A stretch of 40,471 nt of DNA from Rhodospirillaceae bacterium (lineage in GTDB: Bacteria; Pseudomonadota; Alphaproteobacteria; Rhodospirillales; Casp-alpha2), in assembly GCA_002706405.1 (NCBI GenBank), contig PALN01000052.1, positions 1 through 40,471 on the forward strand, in the 5' to 3' direction. Shown here piece by piece: positions 1-8,972 of this stretch (positions are counted from its first letter, which is position 1; each line of letters begins with the position of its first letter). The translations under genes and the position numbers were made by a program. The notes beneath the pieces were generated by a model. The model searched no databases and was not told where the DNA came from. It saw nothing but the letters and a program-made list of their open reading frames with translations.

Positions 1-721
1 CGTCGAAGGCAATGCCCAGGTCGCAACCGTTGGCGGCGACCGCATCCTTCAACTGCGCCAAGTTCTTTTCCACCGTCGGATCCGGGTGATGGGCCGGGAA
101 GGTGCCGTCGATGGTCTCGTTCAACATGATGTGGCGGCCCGGCAGGCCGGCGACCATCTTGACCAGCGCCTCGCCGGCGGCCCCGTTGCCGGCATCCCAG
201 GCGACCGTCAGCGGCTTGGCACCGTCGAAATCCTTGAGCAGGCGCGCCACGTAGGCATCCATGACATCGATCCGGGCCTCGCTGCCGCTGCCCGTGGCGA
301 GGTCCCCCTGCGCCGCCATGACACCCAGTTTCTGAATATCGGCGCCAAAGAACGAACCGCCCTTCAGCATCAGTTTCACGCCGTTGAATTCCGGCGGATT
401 GTGCGAGCCCGTAACCATGAGACCCGCATCCGTCCCCAGGTGATAGGTCGCGAAATACAGCATGGGCGTCGGACCGAGTCCGACCCGCTTCACGTCCACC
501 CCGGCGGCCCGCAGACCGTCGCTCAGGGCCGCTTCCAGTTCGGGAGAACTCAGGCGTCCGTCATAGCCTGTGGCCGCACTCTTGCCGCCGGCGCGGATCA
601 ATATGGTCCCGAATGCCCGGCCGATCGCGAACATATCCGCGGTCCCCAGGGTTTCGCCCACGGTGCCGCGGATATCGTATTCCCGCAGGATGCTGGGATT
701 GAAACGGTGGCTGTCTGCCAT
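1..721 (-). CDS. Phosphomannomutase/phosphoglucomutase, N-terminal part (runs off window)
   Basis: This enzyme interconverts hexose 6-phosphates and hexose 1-phosphates, supplying mannose-1-P or glucose-1-P for nucleotide sugars. Only the first 240 codons lie in the window; the 3' end is beyond base 1. The ATG at 719-721 is preceded by an AAGGA-like site. The start of the protein carries the family hallmark REYDIRGTVG (about residues 13-22). The phosphoserine loop TGSHNPP has its catalytic Ser at residue 106. The segment around residues 170-240 fits the second alpha-D-phosphohexomutase domain. It lies 40 nt after the UDP-glucose dehydrogenase gene and is probably co-transcribed with it and galU. 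Substrate preference (mannose or glucose) cannot be decided from this part. Confidence 0.93.
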   Translation of the reverse strand, partial: MADSHRFNPSILREYDIRGTVGETLGTADMFAIGRAFGTILIRAGGKSAATGYDGRLSSPELEAALSDGLRAAGVDVKRVGLGPTPMLYFATYHLGTDAGLMVTGSHNPPEFNGVKLMLKGGSFFGADIQKLGVMAAQGDLATGSGSEARIDVMDAYVARLLKDFDGAKPLTVAWDAGNGAAGEALVKMVAGLPGRHIMLNETIDGTFPAHHPDPTVEKNLAQLKDAVAANGCDLGIAFD

Positions 722-761
722 GAAGGATTAAGTCCTTGTTCGTGCCGCGCCCGACCGTCGG

Positions 762-2084
762 TCAGCCGGCGGCCGAGACTTTCGATTTGCCGATGCAGAT
801 GTAGTCGAACCCGGCCTCTGCCATATCGTCCGGATTGTAGATGTTGCGCAGGTCGACCATCACCGGCGCCTTCATCAGGTCCTTGACCTTGTCCAGATCA
901 AGGGCACGGAATTCGTTCCATTCGGTCACGATGGCCAGCGCATCCGCGTCGGGCATGGTTTCATAGGCGCCCTTACACCAGTCGACGCCGTCCAGCATAT
1001 GCTTGGCTTCATCCATGCCCTTGGGATCATAGGCGCGGACCTTGGCCCCGGCCGCGATCAGGGCCGGCACGATATCAAGGGACGGGGAATCACGCATGTC
1101 GTCGGTGTTGGGCTTGAAGGTCAGGCCCAGGACCGCGATCGTCTTGCCGGAAACGGAACCGCCGCAGGCGTCGATGATCTTCTGGGCCATGGCCTGTTTG
1201 CGTTTGGCGTTGATATCGACCACCGTTTCCACGATGCGCAGCGGCGATCCGGCATCCTGTGCCGTGCGCACCAGGGCGAGCGTGTCCTTGGGAAAGCAGG
1301 ACCCGCCGTAGCCCGGCCCCGCGTGCAGGAACTTGCGCCCGATGCGCCCGTCCAGGCCGATGCCCCGGGCCACGTCCTGCACGTCGGCATCCAAAACCTC
1401 ACACAGGTCGGCAATCTCGTTGATGAAGGTGATCTTGGTCGCCAGGAAGGTATTGGCCGCGTATTTGATGAGCTCCGACGTCTGGCGCCGGGTGAACACG
1501 ATCGGCGTCTCAAGAAGATAGAGCGGGCGGTAAAGCTCGCGCATGACCTCGCGGGCATCCTCGGATTCCGTGCCGATCACGACCCGGTCGGGGCGCATGA
1601 AATCCTCGATCGCCGCCCCTTCGCGCAGGAATTCCGGGTTCGACACCACATCGAACTGGGCATCGGGCCGGGCTTCGCGAATGATCTTTTCGACCTCGGC
1701 CCCCGTGCCAACGGGCACCGTCGACTTGGTCACCACGACCGTATAGCCGGTAATGGCACCGGCGATCTCTTCCGCCGCCGCATAGACGAAGGACAGGTCC
1801 GCATGACCATCGCCGCGCCGGGACGGCGTGCCGACGGCGATAAACACGGCGTCCGCATCCTTCACCGCCTCGGCCAGATCCGTGGTGAAGCTGAGACGCC
1901 CGGCCTCGGAATTGCTTTCGACAAGCTTCTGGAGCCCAGGCTCGTAGATCGGCATTTCGCCTTGTTTCAGGCCAGCGATCTTCTTCTCGTCCTTATCGAC
2001 GCAGATAACGTTGTGCCCGAATTCAGAAAAACAGGCTCCGGACACCAATCCGACGTATCCGGTACCGACAACGGTGACATGCAT
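762..2084 (-). CDS. ugd: UDP-glucose 6-dehydrogenase
   Basis: Oxidises UDP-glucose to UDP-glucuronate with two NAD+, in the cytoplasm, for exopolysaccharide or lipopolysaccharide synthesis. The 440-residue length is normal for the family. The N-terminal Rossmann motif is GTGYVGLVSG (residues 7-16). The catalytic cysteine sits in GYGGSCFPKD (Cys263). The C-terminal UDP-binding domain contains LTFKPNTDDMRDSPS. The start ATG at 2082-2084 has GGAAG upstream. The gene lies 13 nt after galU, so the product of GalU is the direct substrate of this enzyme: a clear two-step operon. Confidence 0.96.
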   Translation of the reverse strand: MHVTVVGTGYVGLVSGACFSEFGHNVICVDKDEKKIAGLKQGEMPIYEPGLQKLVESNSEAGRLSFTTDLAEAVKDADAVFIAVGTPSRRGDGHADLSFVYAAAEEIAGAITGYTVVVTKSTVPVGTGAEVEKIIREARPDAQFDVVSNPEFLREGAAIEDFMRPDRVVIGTESEDAREVMRELYRPLYLLETPIVFTRRQTSELIKYAANTFLATKITFINEIADLCEVLDADVQDVARGIGLDGRIGRKFLHAGPGYGGSCFPKDTLALVRTAQDAGSPLRIVETVVDINAKRKQAMAQKIIDACGGSVSGKTIAVLGLTFKPNTDDMRDSPSLDIVPALIAAGAKVRAYDPKGMDEAKHMLDGVDWCKGAYETMPDADALAIVTEWNEFRALDLDKVKDLMKAPVMVDLRNIYNPDDMAEAGFDYICIGKSKVSAAG

Positions 2085-2097
2085 GCTGTGACTTCCT

Positions 2098-2967
2098 TCA
2101 GAGGTAGGTTTTCAAGGTGGCGCGGACGCGGTCGGCGAGGTCCGGACGCTCCAGCGCAAAGGCGACATTGGCTTCGATGAACCCTGCCTTGGACCCGCAA
2201 TCAAAACGCCGGCCCTTGAACCGCAGGCCGTGGAACGGGACGGTGCCCAATGTCTTGGCGATGGCGTCGGTCAGCTGAATTTCACCGCCCGCCCCTTTTT
2301 CGTGGCGGTCGAGATGTTCGAACACCTCCGGCTGCAGGATATAGCGGCCGATGATCGACAGGGTCGAAGGCGCCACCGACGGATCCGGTTTCTCCACCAG
2401 GCCCTTGGCGCGGGCCAGATGCCCGTCGTCCTCGGCCACGTCCAGAATGCCGTATTTGTTGGTGTCCTCAAGCGGAACGTCCTCGACCGCGACGATGTTG
2501 CCGCCGACTTCCTGGTAAGCTTTCATCATCTGCGTCAGGCACCCCGGCTCGGCCTGCACCAGGTCGTCCGGCAGCAACACGGCAAAGGGTTCGCCCGCGA
2601 CCATCTGGCGGGCACACCAGATGGCGTGCCCCAGCCCCAGGGGGTTCTGCTGCCGCGCATAGGCGAGATGGCCCGCCGGCACCATGGCGTCGTGGACGAT
2701 ATCCAGCTCGCGGGTCTTGCCGCGCGCCTCAAGAACCTGTTCCAACTCCACGGCATGGTCGAAGTGATCTTCCATGATCGTCTTGCCGCGTCCGGTGACC
2801 AGGACGAAATCCTCGATCCCGGCCGCCCGCGCTTCCTCTATCGCGTATTGGATCAACGGCTTATCGACGATGGGCAGCATTTCCTTGGCCATCGCCTTGG
2901 TCGCCGGCAAAAACCGTGTACCAAGACCGGCGACGGGCAGAACGGCCTTGCGGACGGGTGCGTGCAT
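2098..2967 (-). CDS. galU: UTP-glucose-1-phosphate uridylyltransferase
   Basis: Makes UDP-glucose and pyrophosphate from UTP and glucose-1-phosphate. The 289-residue protein opens with the nucleotidyltransferase signature AGLGTRFLPATKAMAKEMLP (about residues 13-32). Further family motifs are DKPLIQYAIEEA and the glucose-1-P site segment VEKPDPSVAPS. Length and motif order are typical of bacterial GalU. It is the first gene of the galU-ugd-hexose mutase run. The 211 bp upstream, between it and the J-protein gene, hold no other gene and no promoter I could call with confidence. Confidence 0.96.
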   Translation of the reverse strand: MHAPVRKAVLPVAGLGTRFLPATKAMAKEMLPIVDKPLIQYAIEEARAAGIEDFVLVTGRGKTIMEDHFDHAVELEQVLEARGKTRELDIVHDAMVPAGHLAYARQQNPLGLGHAIWCARQMVAGEPFAVLLPDDLVQAEPGCLTQMMKAYQEVGGNIVAVEDVPLEDTNKYGILDVAEDDGHLARAKGLVEKPDPSVAPSTLSIIGRYILQPEVFEHLDRHEKGAGGEIQLTDAIAKTLGTVPFHGLRFKGRRFDCGSKAGFIEANVAFALERPDLADRVRATLKTYL

Positions 2968-3178
2968 GACGGAACTTTCTGCTGTGAAATCTCAGCGTCG
3001 ATAGGGTGCCAGGCGACGGAGGGCATGGCGATGGGGCCTTTTTGTGCCACACCGCCCTTGACGCCGCAACCGCCCGATTGATTAGGCCGCCCCCCCCGGA
3101 ATCCTCCCGCTTTTGCCCATGCCGGTTGCGACCGTCACGAAGCCGTAACGCGAATCGCCCGAGGGCGGCAAAAAGCGC

Positions 3179-3913
3179 TCAATCCCGCAGTAAGACGGCC
3201 TTGGCCTCGTTGACCTGCGCCGCGAGATAATCCGATCCGCCGTGATCCGGATGCAGACCGGAAATGATGCGCTGATAGGCGGCCTTGATCTCTTCCCGGC
3301 TCGCCCCCTCGGAAAGCCCCAGCACCGCCAACGCCTGGTCCCGGGTCATGCCTCCCGGGCGGGCCGTATCGGCCCCACCGCCCGCCTGTGGCCCCGCTTG
3401 TTCTGACCGGTCGCGCCAATCGGGATGGACCCGGTCCAGATAGGCTTCGAGGACACGGGCCGAAGGCTCGTCCTCGGCCCAGCAATGACGCAACAGATCG
3501 AGCTTCTCCGACACCGTCATGTCGTCCAGTCGGCGCCCCTTGTAGGGGCCGTCGATGACCTCGCCCCAGACGTCACCCGTGTCGTGGTCCAGGCCCATGC
3601 GCAGGAAACGGGTGTCCACGTCCGACGTCTGTCCGGAGGGCGCCCCCTGCCCGGCGCCGGCCATGCGCGAAAAATTACGCGCCGCCCGGTAGACCGACCG
3701 TGCGCGCAACAGCATGGGGAGCAACGCCGAGATCGCGAACACGGCCCAGCCCAGCCGGCCGGTGGTGACGAAGAAGACCGCCAACGCCAGCGCCAGGGCG
3801 CCGAACAGGTAGAACAGGACCTTTTTTAATTTCCGGACGTTCGCGGTCGCGTACCAGCGCGCACCGATCAGGAAGGCCGCCAGCAGGGCCACGCCCAAAA
3901 CCAGATAGGACAC
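3179..3913 (-). CDS. Membrane-anchored J-domain protein (DnaJ/TIM14-like)
   Basis: A 244-residue protein with a GTG start (3911-3913), three bases after the VWA-like gene stop. Two or three N-terminal hydrophobic segments (about residues 1-21 and 30-68) anchor it in the inner membrane. A variable linker follows, then a C-terminal J domain (about residues 190-244) with the Hsp70-stimulating HPD motif at about residues 221-223. This layout, J domain at the far C terminus behind a membrane anchor, resembles the mitochondrial TIM14/Pam18 type and not classical DnaJ, which has J first plus zinc fingers. A role recruiting DnaK to the membrane is inferred. Its tight coupling to the VWA gene suggests they act together. 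Confidence 0.85.
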   Translation of the reverse strand: MSYLVLGVALLAAFLIGARWYATANVRKLKKVLFYLFGALALALAVFFVTTGRLGWAVFAISALLPMLLRARSVYRAARNFSRMAGAGQGAPSGQTSDVDTRFLRMGLDHDTGDVWGEVIDGPYKGRRLDDMTVSEKLDLLRHCWAEDEPSARVLEAYLDRVHPDWRDRSEQAGPQAGGGADTARPGGMTRDQALAVLGLSEGASREEIKAAYQRIISGLHPDHGGSDYLAAQVNEAKAVLLRD

Positions 3914-3916
3914 GGC

Positions 3917-4645
3917 CTAGCCCCCCTTGACCTGATGGGCGATGCGCAGAATTTCGCCGCCCTTGGCCTTGGCATGGTTTTCCAGCGCCCGGCGCCCGCC
4001 CGCCGCGTAGACGGCGACGGCGGCGAGTAATTCCTTCAGCGTATGGGCGCTGACCGCGTCGAACGAACAGTAGGCACCACCGGACAGCTTGGCGATTTGC
4101 TGAAAGCCGAACCGGGCAATGGGGTCTTCGCCTTCGTGGAACATGAACACCGGCACCCCCAGCAGGCCCAGTTCGCCTGCGGTCCGGCCCAATGCGTCCA
4201 CGTCTTCCTCGAAACTGTCGCCGACATAGACCAGGGCATTGATCCGGCGTTTGCGTGTCTCGTTCACGGCATGCTTCAGAAGTTTGCCGATCTGCGTTTC
4301 GCCCGCCAGACATCCGACGCCGGTCATCAACCGCGTCAGGTCATTCGTGTCGCCGGTCCATTTGGAGACCTTGAACTCGCCGAACCCGCGAAAGAACGCA
4401 AGCTGCACGTCGAGGCCGCCGAGCTCGCGCGTGACCTGAAACATCTCGCCCTGAAGGCGGGCGGCGCTGTCCCAGCTCGGCTGGCGGCTGGCCGTTGCGT
4501 CCATGCCGAACAACAGCCGACCGCGACCGTCCCCGCGCGGCTGTGCGGGAACGCGCGCTAACTTGTCCAGGAAGGCGTCGACGTCCGCCCGCTTGGCGGG
4601 GGCGCCGGTCGATGCCGTTTTCGCAAGCTTGTCGTCGTTGCCCAT
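3917..4645 (-). CDS. VWA-like (MIDAS) domain protein
   Basis: A soluble 242-residue protein without signal peptide or membrane segment. A von Willebrand A-like fold is suggested by a MIDAS-type motif DATAS (residues 49-53, a DxTxS variant), a downstream Thr in GETQIGKLL, and VYVGDSFEEDVD as a third metal-loop candidate. Such domains bind proteins through a divalent metal. The gene is followed after 3 nt by the membrane J-protein gene and preceded by mipZ with a 72-nt gap. The substrate or partner is unknown; partnership with the adjacent J protein is inferred from the coupling. Confidence 0.7.
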   Translation of the reverse strand: MGNDDKLAKTASTGAPAKRADVDAFLDKLARVPAQPRGDGRGRLLFGMDATASRQPSWDSAARLQGEMFQVTRELGGLDVQLAFFRGFGEFKVSKWTGDTNDLTRLMTGVGCLAGETQIGKLLKHAVNETRKRRINALVYVGDSFEEDVDALGRTAGELGLLGVPVFMFHEGEDPIARFGFQQIAKLSGGAYCSFDAVSAHTLKELLAAVAVYAAGGRRALENHAKAKGGEILRIAHQVKGG

Positions 4646-4717
4646 GAGTTCCGTCCTTCACCTTGAAAGATAAGGTGTTCGGACGCGGTTCGCCAGCGAA
4701 GTGGGGAAACCGTCGGC

Positions 4718-5521
4718 CTAAGCCGGCAGCGGCGGCAAATGAAGGGCGCTGATCAAGGTGCGGACTTCCTGCCGCGCCGCCAGATGCGACATGGACATGG
4801 CCGCCGGATCGCCGGTTTCCTTGATATCCATGATGGTCAGGCCGGCCAGGAACAGTTCGCGGTAGATGACCCGCTCACCAAATCCCGGCAGGTAGCGAAA
4901 CCCGATGCGCTGGGAAAGTTGGGTCAGCGCCTTTTCCATTTCCTGGCGATTTCGGGAATCAAGCGGGCTCAGGCGGTTGCGCAACACGATCCAATCCATC
5001 TTGCCGCCGTCGCGCCGGGCGCGGACGATCTTTTGCTTCCAGACCATTTCCGCATATTGGCTGGGCCCCTTCACGGTCATCTCGTTGCCGACCTCGACCC
5101 GGGCCAACACGTCCAGATCGACAAAGCTGTCGTTGAGCGGCGTGACCAAGGTGTCGGCAAAAGAATGGACGGCTTCGGACAAAGGCGTGGCGCTGCCGGG
5201 CGTGTCGATGATGACAACCTCCGCCGCCGCACGGGCCGCCGCCAGAACGGCCGGAAAGGTGTCCGTGCCGTCGCCGCCCGCGGGTGCGACGTCAAAAAAT
5301 TCCGGCATGGGCACATGGCCCTTGATCGTGCGGGCATAGGCGCTGCGGTTTTCCAGGAACCGGCGCAGCGATCCCTGACGGATGTCCGTATCCAGAACGG
5401 CGACGCGGCGCCCCGTACGCATCAGGCCCACGGCCAGATGCATGGCGGTGGTCGATTTGCCGCTGCCGCCCTTTTCGTTGCCGACGACGATGACGTGGCC
5501 CTGCATGGCGGCGTCGTTCAT
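4718..5521 (-). CDS. mipZ: MipZ-type ParA/MinD-like division-site ATPase
   Basis: In Caulobacter, MipZ is a P-loop ATPase that forms a gradient from ParB at the poles and inhibits FtsZ assembly away from mid-cell. This 267-residue protein has the deviant Walker A motif NEKGGSGKSTTAMH (residues 15-28, signature and catalytic lysines at 17 and 22). It also has a Walker A' segment VLDTDIRQGSLRRF and a Walker B-like VVIIDTPGS. The WKQK and DWIVLRNRLSPLDSRN segments are typical of MipZ. Its ATG overlaps the stop codon of the molybdopterin oxidoreductase gene as ATGA, so the two are probably translationally coupled, an unexpected pairing. Confidence 0.9.
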   Translation of the reverse strand: MNDAAMQGHVIVVGNEKGGSGKSTTAMHLAVGLMRTGRRVAVLDTDIRQGSLRRFLENRSAYARTIKGHVPMPEFFDVAPAGGDGTDTFPAVLAAARAAAEVVIIDTPGSATPLSEAVHSFADTLVTPLNDSFVDLDVLARVEVGNEMTVKGPSQYAEMVWKQKIVRARRDGGKMDWIVLRNRLSPLDSRNRQEMEKALTQLSQRIGFRYLPGFGERVIYRELFLAGLTIMDIKETGDPAAMSMSHLAARQEVRTLISALHLPPLPA

Positions 5522-7572
5522 GCCGGGCGCATCCAGATGGCCGTGTCGTGAAACGCCGCCCCGCCGCCCGGCAAGGCCGCATCGGCGCTGATGATGGTGT
5601 TGATGCCGCGTCCTTCCTCGAAGGCCTCGTTGGGCCAGATGCCTTCGACCACGACGGTATGCGTCTGCAACCCGTCGAACGGGCGGACATGCACGACAAG
5701 ATCACCCAACTCATTGCCCAGACGCACGCGGTCACCCTCCGCCAACCCCAAAGCCGTACAGGTCTCGGGGTGGATCAACGCCGTCGGGCGGCCTTCCTTT
5801 TTGCGGCTCGACGGCGTTTCCGTGAACGTGGTGTTGAGGAACCGCCGCGCGGGTGCTGCCACCAGCCGATAGGGATGAGCATCGGTCGCGTCATCGATCA
5901 CATTCAGATGGTCCGGCAAGGCCGACATCCCGTCACAGTCTTCGCCGATCGCGGACCAGTCGGCGGCAAAGTGGAACTTGCCGTCTCCGTGCCCGAAGCC
6001 GTTCAGGAAATGCGCGTCTTCGAAGGGCTTGGTGCAGTCGATCCAACCTTCGGCCAGAACCGCATCGGCGCCGGGCCGGCCGCTGCGCCGAAGCGCATCG
6101 TCGATCAGTTCCCAAGCCGTCATGTGAAACGCCGGGTAATCGGAGCCCAGGCGCTGCGCCAGACCGTTGATGACCTCGACATTCGAGCGGCATTCCCCGA
6201 GGGGTTCGATCAACGCCTTGTGGACCTGAAGATAGAAGTGGCCGCCGCCCTGGTACATGTCTTCATGTTCCAGGAACATGGTCGCCGGCAACACGATGTC
6301 GGCCAGCTTGGCCGATGCGGTCATGAACTGCTCATGCACGCAGGTAAACAGATCGTCCCGCATCATGCCGTCGATGACCCGGGTCGTTTCGGGGGCCACC
6401 TCGGCCGGGTTGATGTTCTGGGTGAACAGCACGGTGACCGGCGGTCCGCCCTTCAACGCCTTGGCATCGCCGGTCAGCACGCGGCCGATCTGCGACATGT
6501 CCAAGGCGCGGGTCGAAGGATCGACCACGTCGAGGCCGCGGATCAGGGTCTGGTCCACCCCATAAAGCTCGCGGTTGGAGAACAGGGCCCCGCCGCCCCG
6601 ATACTTCCACTTGCCGGTGACCACCGGCAAACAGGTCACCGCATGCATGTTGGCCGCCCCGTTACGCGAGCGCGTGAAGCCGTAGCCGCAGCGCAGATAG
6701 GCGCGCTCGGTCTGGCCGTAAAGGCGCGCCAGATCACGGATATCGTCGGCCGGAATGCCGGTGATGGCTTCCGCCCATTCGGGCGTGCGCGTCGACAAGT
6801 GCTGGTGCAGGCGATTGGGATCGTCCGAGAATTCGCGCATGTAATCCCAATCGGCCATGCCTTCCTCGAACAGGACCTGCATGATCGCGCAGGCAAGCGC
6901 GCCGTCCGTGCCCGGACGCAGGGGGATATGGAGGTCCGCGACCTCGGCCGTCGGCGTGCGGTACGGGTCGATGACGACCAGCTTGGCGCCCCGGGTCTTC
7001 CGTGCCTTGGCGATATGGGTCATCACGTTGACCTGGGTCGAGACCGGATTCCCGCCCCATACGACGATCAGGTCCGAGTCGGCGATCTCGCGCGGATCGG
7101 CACCCCAGATCTTGCCGTGGCCGGCGACCCAGCCGTTGCAGGCCGTGGTCACGCAGATGGTTTCGTGCTCGCGGGAAAAGCCGAAGGCATGGCGGAAGCG
7201 ATGAATGCTGTCGCGCTGCACCAGTCCCATGGTGCCGGCGAAATGATAGGGCCAGACGGTCTCCGCGCCATGGACGGCACGGGCGCGTTCGATGGCTTCC
7301 GCGACCTCATCCAGGGCCTGACCCCAGGAAATCCGGCGGAACTCCCCCGATCCCTTGGCGCCGACGCGCTGCAACGGATGGGTCAGGCGGTCCGGATGAT
7401 GGACGCGTTCACGGTAGGCCGCGACCTTGGCGCAGATCACGCCGGCGGTGTAATCGTTGCGCGGATTGCCGCGCACCCGGCCGATGGTGTGGTCATCAAG
7501 GACCTCAACCTCAAGGGCACAGGTAGACGGACAATCGTGGGGGCAGGCCGATGGCCGGAATTCAGGTTGCAT
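5518..7572 (-). CDS. Molybdopterin-dependent oxidoreductase (COG0243 family)
   Basis: A 684-residue bis-MGD enzyme of the DMSO reductase/formate dehydrogenase superfamily. The N terminus has a cysteine set for one [4Fe-4S] cluster: CPHDCPSTC (residues 11-19) and a fourth Cys in GVICAK. Family segments follow: WGQALDEVAEAI, the DLIVVWGGNPV cofactor-binding strand and a C-terminal molydopterin dinucleotide-binding beta-barrel domain (about residues 570-684) with TCTALGLAEGDRVRLGNELGD. No signal peptide is present and no electron-transfer subunit lies next to it, so a soluble cytoplasmic enzyme is likely. Annotators often label such proteins formate dehydrogenase; the substrate cannot be told from sequence. 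It is followed by mipZ with an ATGA overlap. Confidence 0.9.
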   Translation of the reverse strand: MQPEFRPSACPHDCPSTCALEVEVLDDHTIGRVRGNPRNDYTAGVICAKVAAYRERVHHPDRLTHPLQRVGAKGSGEFRRISWGQALDEVAEAIERARAVHGAETVWPYHFAGTMGLVQRDSIHRFRHAFGFSREHETICVTTACNGWVAGHGKIWGADPREIADSDLIVVWGGNPVSTQVNVMTHIAKARKTRGAKLVVIDPYRTPTAEVADLHIPLRPGTDGALACAIMQVLFEEGMADWDYMREFSDDPNRLHQHLSTRTPEWAEAITGIPADDIRDLARLYGQTERAYLRCGYGFTRSRNGAANMHAVTCLPVVTGKWKYRGGGALFSNRELYGVDQTLIRGLDVVDPSTRALDMSQIGRVLTGDAKALKGGPPVTVLFTQNINPAEVAPETTRVIDGMMRDDLFTCVHEQFMTASAKLADIVLPATMFLEHEDMYQGGGHFYLQVHKALIEPLGECRSNVEVINGLAQRLGSDYPAFHMTAWELIDDALRRSGRPGADAVLAEGWIDCTKPFEDAHFLNGFGHGDGKFHFAADWSAIGEDCDGMSALPDHLNVIDDATDAHPYRLVAAPARRFLNTTFTETPSSRKKEGRPTALIHPETCTALGLAEGDRVRLGNELGDLVVHVRPFDGLQTHTVVVEGIWPNEAFEEGRGINTIISADAALPGGGAAFHDTAIWMRPA

Positions 7573-7770
7573 GTCGGAAATCTACTCCCCGACCCGCCGG
7601 TGGACAAGGAACCGATCACAACCTGGCAGCAGAAATCGCGGGCACATTCACCGCGCCGCCGGCCCCGTGCTATGATGGCCCGCGGCAATGCCGCAACGGG
7701 CGGTCGGATAAGGACTGATTAACCCTTGCCCGCTAAGGTATCGGCGGAAAAAAGCCTCGACAGGAAGACC

Positions 7771-8874
7771 ATGACCGCATTTCGTCCGATCGCCCTTAAG
7801 GGCGTCTTGAGCGCCGCCCTTCTGGCATGGAGCGCCCTTTCGCCCGCGGCGGCACAGGCGCCGGGGCAAGTGCGCGCCCAGGGCGAGACGATTCAGACCG
7901 CCCCCGGCACCCCGGCCGCGCCGGTTCTCGGCAAGCTCACCAACTACCGCGACGAGATGCGCCGGCTGATCACCAATATCGCCAAGTTCGCCCGTGCGAC
8001 GAATCCCGGATTCGCCATCATCACGCATAACGGCATGGAATTGCTGGAAAAGCGCGACGACGTGGACGACAAGAAAGTCTATCCGGCCCGCGCCTACATG
8101 CTGTCGATCGACGGCATCATGCAGGACGGCATGTTCTATGGCTATGAAGCCTTCGGTCAGCCCACCTCCAAGGAAGCGAAGGAAAAATTCGCCCATCTGG
8201 TCGACGTTGCCAAGCGCAACCGGGTCAGCATCCTGAGCATGGATTTCGCCCGCGACCCGAAAAAAATCGATCGGGTTCTGGCCGCCAGCAGCAAGCAGGG
8301 TTTTCTGCCATTCGTCGCCCATAAGGACCTGTCGGTCCTGAACAGCCTGCCGCCCTACCCGTCCCGGCCGTTCCGCGAGAACCCCAACAACGTGCTGTCC
8401 ATGTCGGGCGCCGAAAACTACCTTTATCTGCGCGACACCACGGCGTTCGGGCTGGAAGACGAATTCGCGCTGAAGCTCCACGACACCAACTACGACATGG
8501 TCGTCGTCGACGTGTTTCACGGCCGCAAGCCGTTCTCAAAGCGCGCCATCGAAACCTTGAAGTACAAAAAACTGGGCGCCCGCCGCCTGGTGCTGGCCCG
8601 CATGGATATCGGCACGGCGGCGACCTATCGGTTTTACTGGAAGCCGGGCTGGCAATCGGGCTCGCCGCGCTGGATCACGGCGCCCTATCCGACGGACCCG
8701 GATCGCTATTTCGTCGAGTACTGGCGTCCCGAATGGCACAGCATTCTTTACGGCGATCCCAAATCCTTCACCTATGGCCTGTTGGCCCAAGGGTACGACG
8801 GCGTGATCATCGAGACGGTCGAGGCCTACCGCTACTTCGAATCCGACGGACAGGACATGGCGGCCTTCAAGTAG
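7771..8874 (+). CDS. Secreted GH114/TM1410-like (beta/alpha)8 protein
   Basis: A 367-residue protein with a cleavable Sec signal peptide (hydrophobic stretch to about residue 28, likely cut after AQA). The body resembles the GH114 / TM1410 family of TIM-barrel proteins, some of which are endo-alpha-1,4-polygalactosaminidases. Supporting segments are FAIITHNGMELLEKR, MVVVDVFHGRKPFSKRAIETL, ARMDIGTAATYRFYW, WRPEWHSILYG and GYDGVIIETVEAYRYF (Asp and Glu at barrel-strand ends). The ATG at 7771 is chosen over the in-frame TTG at 7726 because AGGAAG sits just upstream. A GCCGCC-AAG-GGCGGC hairpin lies at 8879-8893 just after the stop. A role in cleaving or recycling a galactosamine-containing exopolysaccharide is possible but inferred. 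Confidence 0.75.
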   Translation: MTAFRPIALKGVLSAALLAWSALSPAAAQAPGQVRAQGETIQTAPGTPAAPVLGKLTNYRDEMRRLITNIAKFARATNPGFAIITHNGMELLEKRDDVDDKKVYPARAYMLSIDGIMQDGMFYGYEAFGQPTSKEAKEKFAHLVDVAKRNRVSILSMDFARDPKKIDRVLAASSKQGFLPFVAHKDLSVLNSLPPYPSRPFRENPNNVLSMSGAENYLYLRDTTAFGLEDEFALKLHDTNYDMVVVDVFHGRKPFSKRAIETLKYKKLGARRLVLARMDIGTAATYRFYWKPGWQSGSPRWITAPYPTDPDRYFVEYWRPEWHSILYGDPKSFTYGLLAQGYDGVIIETVEAYRYFESDGQDMAAFK

Positions 8875-8972
8875 GCCTGCCGCCAAGGGCGGCCCCCGCG
8901 CCCACGCCGGAAATCGCCCGCGGCCCGCGACACCATTCCTCGGCACCGGCCGTTTGGGAGGACGGGCAGACC

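Noticed and set aside
5548..7722. Open frame of 724 codons opposite the molybdopterin oxidoreductase gene
   Set aside because: Antisense shadow: no family motifs, and the other strand has a complete COG0243 enzyme with Fe-S cysteines.
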